Shown piece by piece: positions 1-8,078 of a DNA stretch of 64,000 nt. How positions within the stretch are numbered: position 1 is the first letter of the stretch; the number at the start of each line of letters is the position of its first letter. A program made the translations under genes and the position numbers. Below the pieces are notes generated by a model. That model was not told the DNA's origin. It saw nothing but the letters and a program-made list of their open reading frames with translations, and did not search any database. The stretch comes from Blastomonas natatoria (GTDB lineage: Bacteria; Pseudomonadota; Alphaproteobacteria; Sphingomonadales; Sphingomonadaceae): NCBI RefSeq assembly GCF_003201955.1, contig NZ_QJJM01000018.1, positions 1 to 64,000 on the forward strand, written 5' to 3'.

Positions 1-101
1 ACGAGCCAATGGCGCGGTTGAAGCGTGTAGCGTAGCCCATGTTCCGCTTATGTCCGAGAAATCGTTGTCTGGCGAACAAAGCTTGAGGTGACGCCTGAAA
101 C

Positions 102-3053
102 ATGCCCGCACGCATTCCAATGACCGAGCGGCAGCGCGCCGCACTGCTGGCGTTGCCTGATACCGAGACGATGGTTGTGCGACATCATGGCCTCGACGCC
201 GAAGACATGTCCGCGATCGGCATCACACGTACTCCGGCGACCCGTCTGGGCTATGCGCTCCAACTCTGCTGCCTGCGCTTTCCGGGACGGCATCTGCGCG
301 CCGGCGAGCTGTTGCCTGCGATCATGCTCGAGCATATCGCCGACCAGGTTGGGGTTGATGCGGACGTCATTGCCTACTTCGCGCGGCGTACGCCGACCCG
401 CTACGATCAGCTTGCTGCCATCAAAGCCCGGTTTGGTTTTACCGATCTGAGCCAGCCAGTTCGCCAGTCGATGATGGCGTGGCTGGCGACCGAAGCTATG
501 CCCATCGTTGACGGGCGCATTCTGCTCGACCGACTTCTGGACGAGCTGCGCACCCGGCGCATCGTCATCCCCGGTATTAGCGTTGTGGAACGGATGGCGG
601 CCGAGGCGATGCTTCGGGCGGAAACCGATCTGGTCACCGCGGTCGACGACACGCTCGATACAGAGACGCGTCAGCGTCTCGACACGCTGGTGGACGACAA
701 GGTGCATAGCCGACAAAGCCGCTTTTCCTGGCTACGCGAACCGGAACCCCGCGTCGCATCCGTCTCGCTCGCCGAAATCCTCGAGAAGGTCGCACTGATC
801 CGGTGGACTGGCGTTTCCCGTGTTCCGATCGATCCCCGGTACGATCCACGCCTGTCGCAATTCGCCCGCGAAGGTGTGCGCTATACCGCTCAGGCTTTCC
901 AACAGATGCGCCCTACCCGCAGGCGGGTCATCCTCCTTGCCACGCTGCGCGAGTTGGAGGCCACGCTTACCGACGCGGCGATCGCCATGTTCGGTGCCTT
1001 GATAGGACGCGCTCACCTTCGTGCTCGCAAACGCCTTGAACAGCGGGTCGCGATCTCAGGACGCGAGGGACGCGACCGGCTGATGCGCATCGCCACGGTG
1101 CTGGAAACGATCAGCCGGGCAGCACGCGCTGGTGAAGATATCGGCGCGGCCATCAGGGATATCATGCCTCTCGACATGCTCGATGCCGATGCGGCGATCA
1201 TCCGTCGCACCGCCGCGCCTCACAGGGATGATGTGCTGAGTGAGATTGCAGCCGAGTACCGGACCTTCAAGCGGGCAGGACCACAGTTCCTGCAAGCGCT
1301 CGATTTCCACTGCCGGGCCGGCACCGCGACATTGCGCAATGCGATGACGGTCTTGTCGGATCTCGATGGCGACTGGCGCAAGCCGCTTCCCGCCGACGTT
1401 CCGCTCGGTCATGTCGAGCGGCGCTGGCAACGCCATGTCGTGGTCGCAGGAAAGATCGACCGGACGCATTGGGAGATGGCGACCTACGGCGCGCTCGCCA
1501 ATGCGCTGGCATCGGGTGATATCTGGGTGCCGACGTCGCGGATGCACCGGTCGCTGGACGTGCTGCTTGCGCCATCGCCCGGCGCAACGCTTCAACCGCC
1601 GTTCTCACTCGGCGATCCGCATGCATGGCTCGACCAGCGCGCTGAGCAACTCGACAGCGCCTTGCGCGGCGTCGCCCGCAATCTGGACGGGCGTGATGCC
1701 GCCCTGTTCGCCGGAGAGAGATTACGCTTCCCCAAAGAGCAGAAGGATGATGACGGCGGGCAAGATGAAGGGCGGCACCTGACGCTCGCCTGTTACGGCA
1801 TGCTGCCTGCTACCCGTATCACCGATGTGCTGTCGCAGGTCGAACGCTGGACCGGCTTCACTCGGCATTTCGGTCATGTTTCAACCGGATTGCCGCCTGC
1901 TGACGAGCGCGCCTTCCTCGCCACCCTGATTGCCGAGGCGACCAATCTCGGGTTGTCGCGCATGGCCGAGGTATGCGGCGCAGGATCACGCCGCGCGCTC
2001 CTGCGCATGCAGACATGGCACATGCGCGAGGAAACCTTTCGCGCGGCGCTTTCCTGTCTGACCGACGCTATACACGCCGAGCCGATCGCCGCCTGGTTCG
2101 GGCAGGGACACCGGGCATCTGCAGATGGTCAGGCGTTCTACCTGGGCGGACCGGGTAAAGCCGGCGGTGCGGTCAACGCGCATTATGGTCGCGACCCGGT
2201 GATCAAGATCTACACCACCATCACCGATCGCTACGCGCCGCTTCACCAGACTGTGATCGCTGGCACGGCTGGAGAGGCCATCCATGCGCTCGACGGTATC
2301 CTCGGCCACGACAGCAACGCCGATCTGACCGCCCTGCACGTCGATGGAGGCGGCGTTTCCGACATCGTGTTCGCGACAATGCACCTGCTCGGGCTCGATT
2401 TCGAGCCGCGTATTCCCCGCCTGTCCGATCGACGCCTCTACGCCTTCGAACCCCCGAAGCGTTATGGCAGGCTCGCGCCGCTGTTCGGTCACAAGCTCAA
2501 CCGGAATCTGATCGTCAGCCACTGGCCGGATATCGAGCGTGTTATCGGCGCAATGCGCGACCGCACCGTCACGCCATCGTTGATCCTGAAGAAGCTGTCC
2601 GCCTACCGCCAGCAGAACAGTCTCGCCGCGGCATTGCGCGAGGTCGGGCGGATCGAGCGCACGCTGTTCACGCTGCGCTGGTTCGACGATCCGGTGCTGC
2701 GCCGCACCGTTACCGCCGAATTGAACAAGGGCGAGGCGCGCAACAGCCTGGCCCGGGCAGTTGCCTTTCATCGGCTCGGTCGTTTCCGCGACCGGGGCCT
2801 GGAGAACCAACAAACCCGGGCGGCTGCGCTCAACCTGGTCACCGCTGCGATCATCCTGTTCAACTGCCGGTATCTCGGTCGCGCCGTTGACGAAATGCGC
2901 CGTCGCGGGACGCCGATCGATCCGGCTATGCTGTCCCGGCTCTCGCCGCTGGGCTGGGACCGCATCAATCTCACCGGCGATTACGTCTGGTCTGATCGCC
3001 TCGATCTCGACGCCAACGGCTTCATGCCGCTGCTCGTCAAACAGCTACCGTGA
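102..3053 (+). CDS. tnpA: Tn3-family transposase TnpA
   Basis: Product of 983 residues, the normal full length for a Tn3-family DDE transposase. The first half carries the N-terminal DUF4158-type DNA-binding region. The second half has the DDE catalytic part, with the family pattern around HYGRDPVIKIYTTITDRY (about residue 700), HVDGGGVSDIVFA (about 750) and the typical C-terminus SPLGWDRINLTGDYVW. The enzyme makes the cointegrate in replicative transposition. The start at 102 has GAGGTGA about 10 bases upstream; an in-frame ATG at 120 is an alternative. No resolvase gene lies in the window, and bases 1-101 hold no gene, only possible res-like sequence. The 3' end abuts a truncated TonB receptor, so the element end lies within about 30 bases of the stop codon. 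The left end is outside the window and the inverted repeats could not be delimited. Confidence 0.93.
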   Translation: MPARIPMTERQRAALLALPDTETMVVRHHGLDAEDMSAIGITRTPATRLGYALQLCCLRFPGRHLRAGELLPAIMLEHIADQVGVDADVIAYFARRTPTRYDQLAAIKARFGFTDLSQPVRQSMMAWLATEAMPIVDGRILLDRLLDELRTRRIVIPGISVVERMAAEAMLRAETDLVTAVDDTLDTETRQRLDTLVDDKVHSRQSRFSWLREPEPRVASVSLAEILEKVALIRWTGVSRVPIDPRYDPRLSQFAREGVRYTAQAFQQMRPTRRRVILLATLRELEATLTDAAIAMFGALIGRAHLRARKRLEQRVAISGREGRDRLMRIATVLETISRAARAGEDIGAAIRDIMPLDMLDADAAIIRRTAAPHRDDVLSEIAAEYRTFKRAGPQFLQALDFHCRAGTATLRNAMTVLSDLDGDWRKPLPADVPLGHVERRWQRHVVVAGKIDRTHWEMATYGALANALASGDIWVPTSRMHRSLDVLLAPSPGATLQPPFSLGDPHAWLDQRAEQLDSALRGVARNLDGRDAALFAGERLRFPKEQKDDDGGQDEGRHLTLACYGMLPATRITDVLSQVERWTGFTRHFGHVSTGLPPADERAFLATLIAEATNLGLSRMAEVCGAGSRRALLRMQTWHMREETFRAALSCLTDAIHAEPIAAWFGQGHRASADGQAFYLGGPGKAGGAVNAHYGRDPVIKIYTTITDRYAPLHQTVIAGTAGEAIHALDGILGHDSNADLTALHVDGGGVSDIVFATMHLLGLDFEPRIPRLSDRRLYAFEPPKRYGRLAPLFGHKLNRNLIVSHWPDIERVIGAMRDRTVTPSLILKKLSAYRQQNSLAAALREVGRIERTLFTLRWFDDPVLRRTVTAELNKGEARNSLARAVAFHRLGRFRDRGLENQQTRAAALNLVTAAIILFNCRYLGRAVDEMRRRGTPIDPAMLSRLSPLGWDRINLTGDYVWSDRLDLDANGFMPLLVKQLP

Positions 3054-3078
3054 ATCTGTGTCCGAATAATGCACAGGG

Positions 3079-3900
3079 GCCTATACCGTGGTGTTCGGCG
3101 TGCAGGGCCTGCGGCCCGGCGGCCGCGGTCAATCCGAGGGTGAGTCCTGGAATCTCGGCGCAACACTCGCCGTTGCCGAGGATCACAATCTGTTCGTCAG
3201 CTACGCACAGGGCTTTTCGATCCCTGAACTGGGCTTTGCCGCCAACAGCATCCGGCCCGGCGTCGCCATCAGTGGATCGGAGTTCGTCGCACCCATTTTG
3301 GTCGAGAGCTTCGAGGGCGGGTTGCGGGGTGGGCGCGGCGCGATGCGCTATGCGCTTTCCGGATTCTATGCCCGGTCCGACAATGGCGCGTCTGCGTTAG
3401 TCAACCCGACCACCGGCATCGCCGATCTGATTCGCGCGCCGCAGCGCAATTATGGTTTCGAGGCGAGCGTCGATGTCGCACCTTCACCGCGCTTCGATGC
3501 CGGGGTAGCAATTGGCTGGAACGATGGCGAGAACGACGCCAATAACGACGGGGTCTTTCTGCCATTGGGATCGGTGCAGATCCCGCCGCTCAAGGTCTCA
3601 CTGACCAGCGCATGGCGACCGATCAATGGCTTGGAACTGACCGGGCAATTGCTGTTCGCCGGAAATCGTGATCGGGCGCGGGTCGCGCGGGTCGATAACT
3701 TCGAGCTGCAATCTTACAAGACGATCGATGTGGGTGCGGCCTATGATCTGGGTTGGGGCAGCATCGCGCTCAACATCACCAACCTGCTCAACGATTTCTA
3801 CCTTCCGGTCGAAAGCCAGAGCCGTTTTGGCGCCACCGCCGACCGCCGCTTTGCCGGGCCCGGCCGAATGGGGGCGCTGACGCTGACTTCGCGGTTTTGA
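3079..3900 (+). pseudogene. 3' fragment of a TonB-dependent receptor cut by the Tn3 element
   Basis: About 270 residues of outer-membrane beta-barrel: alternating aromatic strands, the SYAQGFSIPELGF motif common in TonB-dependent receptors, a late ITNLLNDFY segment and the terminal phenylalanine (TSRF) expected of a barrel inserted by the Bam machinery. The signal peptide, TonB box and plug domain are absent. The reading frame opens at the junction with the transposase end, with no ribosome binding site, so this is a decapitated gene. Within the frame a GTG at 3088 is the first possible start, but a product without a plug and a signal would not function. The substrate cannot be deduced. A truncation by transposition or recombination at about 3075-3085 is inferred from the abrupt switch from transposase to receptor sequence. 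Confidence 0.85.
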
Positions 3901-4025
3901 TCGGGAGAGGGCAGGTATTCGACTTTTCGGAGGGTTAGCCTCTGGATTGCTTGAACATCTTCGTCGCGATTTCCGCAATGGGGATCGCTATGTCGCTGGT
4001 AGGGCCTCTTTGAGCGAGGTTGTTA

Positions 4026-4478
4026 TCAGATAAGGCATTCACGCAGCATGATCCTGGCCGAACGCGCTGCGCCTTCGAGCTGTGCCGCCTGCTGCGGATC
4101 GCGGATTATCCAGCCTGGCGCGTCGCGGCGTGCGAGGCCGATCAGGCTGGCCAGCCATGCTTCGTCGGCCGACATCGTGCAGCCCGCGCCGGCGACGAGT
4201 TGTCGCCCAAGCGCCATCTCGGCACAGCGGAAAAGCCCGTCAAGAACGGGCGCCAATATGCACAAGCCTCGGGAAGCAAGGAGTGTATAGAGCGCAGGCT
4301 GTACCGGCCCGCCCTCAGTTCGCTGATGGTGCCAGATCCGCAGTGCCTTACAGAGAATGACGGATGTCTTGAGCGCAGCAGGTGTGGAGGCGCTGGCGAT
4401 ATGAGTGCCGCCATCGGGCTGAGCCAGAGACTGCTCGGTGACGCATTCAAATGCAGCGTTCGTCACATCGAGCTTCAC
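4026..4478 (-). CDS. Hypothetical protein, 150 aa
   Basis: I do not recognise this family. The GTG start at 4478 is chosen because GGAGAG lies six bases upstream; an in-frame start at 4571 would add 31 residues without a better ribosome site. The product appears soluble and helical, with no signal peptide and no clear membrane segment. It has scattered cysteines (in LCKALRIWHH, GLCILAP, LFRCAEM and AGCTMSAD) and a basic tail. It stands alone between the receptor fragment and the FecA-like receptor, convergent with the former. The codon pattern is convincing, but no function can be assigned. Confidence 0.55.
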   Translation of the reverse strand: MKLDVTNAAFECVTEQSLAQPDGGTHIASASTPAALKTSVILCKALRIWHHQRTEGGPVQPALYTLLASRGLCILAPVLDGLFRCAEMALGRQLVAGAGCTMSADEAWLASLIGLARRDAPGWIIRDPQQAAQLEGAARSARIMLRECLI

Positions 4479-4899
4479 GATAGCCTCTCCTGTAAGGGTG
4501 TTCTTCCTTATACTTCCTGCGAATAATTCGCAATACAATTGAAAGATAGTAGTCCGCCGAAGATAGGGCACTGTGTGGGGCGATATCTCCCAACGGATGA
4601 AGATGCCGCAGCTTAAGCAATGACAGCATTTCCGCTATAGATGTTCCAATAGCAGTTGGTAGGACGGGCCCAGCAATGCAGTCGGCAGCGGCTCATTTGG
4701 CGGGAAATTGAAGCCACAATCTGATGCAGCAAACACTAAAACGCTTTGCAAAATTCTTAGGAACGCGCCGAAAGAAGGGCTTGGCAGCTAAACATGTCGG
4801 GAAGCCGTTCGTGCCTTTGTTGGCGCCGGGGACAAAGCAGCCGCGTCCTCGCAAAGCACAATCCGACAACATCGGCTAAGGTTCATCGGAACGGTCTTA
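4479..4899. other. Intergenic stretch without a recognised gene
   Basis: About 420 bases between the start of the small minus-strand gene and the stop of the FecA-like receptor. The part near 4500-4560 is AT-richer and probably holds the promoter of the small gene. No RNA gene, repeat or transposase remnant could be recognised, and no convincing terminator hairpin follows the receptor gene. Confidence 0.5.
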
Positions 4900-7194
4900 T
4901 CAGTATCGCAGCGCCAACCCGACCTGAATGGTGAAGGGCTGGCCGGGCAGCACGCCGCGGGCCCGATCGACCACATAGAGCCGGTCGAAAAGGTTGCGCG
5001 CGGTGCCGAACACCTCCCACTTGCCGCCGGGCGGGCCATAGGATGCCGCGAGATTGAACTGCGTCCAGCCTTCGATCAGCCCGCGCTGGCCGTCGGGCGT
5101 GACGGGGATCAGATTGACGTCATCGGCAAAGATCGACGACTGGCTGACCATTTCGACCTGGCCGGTAAAGCCCTTGTGCTCCACCCCGATCGCGCCCGAC
5201 ACAAGCCATTCGGGCGAATAGGGCAGGCGGTTGCTTTCGACATTGCGGGCCACGCCGCAAGGCACCGGGCCGGCGTCGGTGGCGACTGGAGTCCCCGTAG
5301 TTGCGCCGTCGAAGCAGGGCGGCGTGGCAATGCGCATGCTGTTGTAGCGCGCTTCCTCCACCCAGGTCACCGCAAGTCGTGCGAAGACATCGGTATCCCC
5401 CTCGGTCCACCCGGCGGCGCGCGATGAGGCGTTGAGCGCAAGCTCGCCGCCGCGATGCAGGGTTTCGCCTGCCGAGGTGAGCGTCGCGCCGACCCCGCCG
5501 GCGACCGATTGGGCGACGATCTGGTTTTCGAAGTCCATCACGAAGAAGGTCGCATCAGCATTGAGCCCGGGCACGATCTCGCCGCGGATCCCCATTTCGT
5601 AGTTCCAGCTGAGCTCCGCCCCGAGATCGATTGATCCGCCCGTGGCGGTAATGATATCCTCGACCCGCGGCGGGGCAAATCCGCGGTGTACGCCACCATA
5701 CAAGGTGATGTTGTCGGCAATCTCCCAGGTCGCCCCGAGGCCGGGAAGCACCTTGTTGAGGCTGCTCGAACCGCTCGTCGCGGCTGTCAACGCGCCCGAG
5801 GGGCCGCCGCCGACCAGCACGTCAATCGGCAGGTTGCGGCGGGCAAAATCGATGAACTCCCCGCGCACACCCGGCGTTAGCGCAAAGTCGCCAAGGACGA
5901 TGCGCGACTGGATGAAGGCGGAAAAGGCGTTGGCATCGCGCTCGTTGTTCTCGCGCACGCCGGCATTTACCCCGTTGCCGGGGGCGCGGGCATTGGGGGT
6001 GTCGCCGTTCCACTGGCGGCGGGTCTGGCGTTCTGCGTGATAACGCACCCCGATTTCGGTCTCGCCGCCGATACCCAGCAGCGCGTGATCGATGCTCAGG
6101 CGGCTTTCGATCCCGTAGGTGTCATAATCGCGCAGACGGCCTTCATTGCCGCAAGTGGTGTTGAGATTGGTCAGCCCGCCGCAGGCCGGGTCGCTCGCAT
6201 CATTGGGTCGCTGGCCGCTGTTCGAGGATTGCCGCCACCAGTCGCGGGTGAAGTAGTGGTAATAGCCGGTGGTCAGCAGGCGAAGGTTTTCGTCCAGATC
6301 CCAGCGGTGGGCGATGGTGGCGTTCAGCCGCTCGGTCTGGAAGTCATCATTGACGAACACGTTGCCGCGCGGGTCGGCGGCAAATTCATCTCGGCGCAGG
6401 CCCGAGTAGCCGACTTGGCTATCCTCACGGAAGCGCGACAATTTCACGGTTAAACCGTGATCGGGGCCTAACTCCCATGCGCCCTTAATAAAGATGTCGG
6501 TAAATCGCAGCGTCTGATTGTCCCGGTTGCCATCGGTCTGGTTGCGGTTGATGTGCACCAGCACACCCCCGCCCAGCAGTTTGCCGCCGGCCTGCCCATC
6601 AAGCATCAACATACCGCGATTACCTGCTGCAACCGTTCCGCTTGCCACAAACTCCTCAGGCACTTCCGGGGTAATGTAATTAACCACGCCGCCGATGGTC
6701 TGGGGGCCAAAGCGGATCTGGCCCGCGCCCTTGAGCACCTCGACCGCGCTAAAGCGCTGGATCGGCGGGTGATAATAGGAAGCGTTATCGCCATATGGCG
6801 CAAAGCTCAGCGGCACGCCGTCTTCGAGCAGCAGCACTTTAGTTGATCGGATCGGGTTTAGCCCGCGAATGCCGATATTGGGCCGCATTCCCGCGCCCTC
6901 CTCGTCCCGCACGAACACCCCGGCCACCTGCCGCAGTGCGTCGTTGACGTTAAGTACGCGGGTGCGGCGTAGGTCATTATTGCTTACGGTCGCAAAGGAT
7001 CCGGAAATTGATTCGGACTCTTCAGGGCTCCCGACGACGACAATGTCCGTCGCTGGCTGGGTTTCGGTAGCTGTCGCAGCATCGACCATTCCATACTCAG
7101 TCATCTCAGCTCGCGCACTTGCGACGTCCGCAGTGGCGGGAACAGCTATAGCTGAAGAGCCGAGCAGAATACCGGCCCGAAAAATATTTACCAT
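4900..7194 (-). CDS. FecA-like TonB-dependent outer-membrane receptor
   Basis: 764 residues. There is a short signal sequence at residues 1-24 and a TonB-box-like segment DIVVVGSPEE at about 49. A complete plug domain follows, with GIRGLNPIRSTKV, then EVLKGAGQIRFGPQTIGG and VVNYITP, the pattern of ferric-dicitrate-type (FecA) receptors. A 22-strand barrel region follows and ends in the aromatic terminus LALRY. It should import a ferric chelate or similar ligand into the periplasm using TonB energy. No FecI/FecR regulator pair is adjacent and there is no long N-terminal signalling domain, so regulation is unlike E. coli FecA. The start at 7194 follows an upstream region with overlapping palindromes that may be its operator. 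The substrate is inferred from plug similarity only. Confidence 0.85.
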   Translation of the reverse strand: MVNIFRAGILLGSSAIAVPATADVASARAEMTEYGMVDAATATETQPATDIVVVGSPEESESISGSFATVSNNDLRRTRVLNVNDALRQVAGVFVRDEEGAGMRPNIGIRGLNPIRSTKVLLLEDGVPLSFAPYGDNASYYHPPIQRFSAVEVLKGAGQIRFGPQTIGGVVNYITPEVPEEFVASGTVAAGNRGMLMLDGQAGGKLLGGGVLVHINRNQTDGNRDNQTLRFTDIFIKGAWELGPDHGLTVKLSRFREDSQVGYSGLRRDEFAADPRGNVFVNDDFQTERLNATIAHRWDLDENLRLLTTGYYHYFTRDWWRQSSNSGQRPNDASDPACGGLTNLNTTCGNEGRLRDYDTYGIESRLSIDHALLGIGGETEIGVRYHAERQTRRQWNGDTPNARAPGNGVNAGVRENNERDANAFSAFIQSRIVLGDFALTPGVRGEFIDFARRNLPIDVLVGGGPSGALTAATSGSSSLNKVLPGLGATWEIADNITLYGGVHRGFAPPRVEDIITATGGSIDLGAELSWNYEMGIRGEIVPGLNADATFFVMDFENQIVAQSVAGGVGATLTSAGETLHRGGELALNASSRAAGWTEGDTDVFARLAVTWVEEARYNSMRIATPPCFDGATTGTPVATDAGPVPCGVARNVESNRLPYSPEWLVSGAIGVEHKGFTGQVEMVSQSSIFADDVNLIPVTPDGQRGLIEGWTQFNLAASYGPPGGKWEVFGTARNLFDRLYVVDRARGVLPGQPFTIQVGLALRY

Positions 7195-7235
7195 TTGATC
7201 CCCGTTCGTTGCTGTAATCCCGACGAGTCGCTACT

Positions 7236-7262
7236 GCAAGTTACTTGCAATTGCAAGCTTGC
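7236..7262 (-). promoter_or_regulatory. Three nested palindromes upstream of the FecA-like gene
   Basis: In 27 bases there are three overlapping perfect inverted repeats: GCAAGT-T-ACTTGC (7236-7248), TTGCAATTGCAA (7245-7256) and GCAAGCTTGC (7253-7262). They share the half-site TTGC/GCAA at regular spacing. They lie 42-68 bases before the receptor start codon, the place for an operator. The array suggests cooperative binding by a dimeric regulator. The regulator is unknown; the sequence does not look like a classical Fur box. Confidence 0.6.
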
Positions 7263-7298
7263 GCGCTGATGCACTGTGCCTCGATGGCACGGCGACCT

Positions 7299-7870
7299 TC
7301 ATGAACGGCATGTCACCAGGTAGATTGGCGCACGCCTTCCGCACCACTTTAGTAACTTGGCACGGCTTATCCGCGCCACATCGCTGGTCCAGCTCTGAGG
7401 CATGGACAGGTAAAGGCCGATCATGTCCGGCACGTTGCTCGATGCCAGCGTCAGCGAAATGAGCGTCTTGCAGTTGGCGTTCTTACCCAGAGCCGATGTA
7501 TATTGCGGCGCTACGCCGACCGAGGACCTTCCCATTTTGGACAAAGCCGTGTCATCGATAATCAGCTAGGCATCGGTGCCGCGAACCAGCAATCTGCCTG
7601 TCTGGCTAGCTCCTCTTCTGATGAAGCGCTGTCCCACAGGGCACCGCCGATAAAATGATGCAGCGATCGTAGCCGATGCCGGGCGCGCGTATCGCCATCG
7701 GCTGCACGCTCCTGCGGCCGCCAAGGCCGATCAGTCCCTCGACAAGAGCAGGGCACATCCGCGCCGGGCACCGGTCACTCAGCAGCCCCACAAATGGCCC
7801 AAGTCACACCGACAGATCGTCTCACCAAGCCTCCGCCATTGCCAGCCTCCAAAAGCTGACGACATTTAGA
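7299..7870 (-). pseudogene. Decayed IS701-like transposase fragment
   Basis: The minus strand carries pieces of an IS701-family (DDE_5) transposase in two frames. The N-terminal part reads LSDRCPARMCPALVEGLIG and RRSVQPMA, followed in another frame by LHHFIGGALWDSA. A third piece, SKMGRSSVGVAPQYTSALGK (about 7490-7540), carries on to LISLTLASSNVPDMIGLYL before ending at a stop. At least two frameshifts separate the pieces, and everything after about residue 190 of the usual 400 is missing. It is a non-functional insertion-sequence remnant between two receptor genes. Confidence 0.7.
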
Positions 7871-8078
7871 TTTCCATAAGCGATTCATGGAGAGCCAGAG
7901 AATGCACTTCTGCCAAAGTACTGCTAGCATTCGCCGACTGTTGCATGATTGCAACGACCATTTCACTCAACGTCAAACGACGTCGGGAGCGATCTTGTTG
8001 TAGTGAGCGCCTTGTGCGAGCGATGCACGCGCTGTGAGAAGATCTAACCAAAAAAGTTGCGTGACGGGAGAGAGGCAA

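Noticed and set aside
1986-2813. Minus-strand frame of 275 codons inside the transposase
   Set aside because: Antisense shadow of conserved transposase sequence, without a ribosome site or domain.
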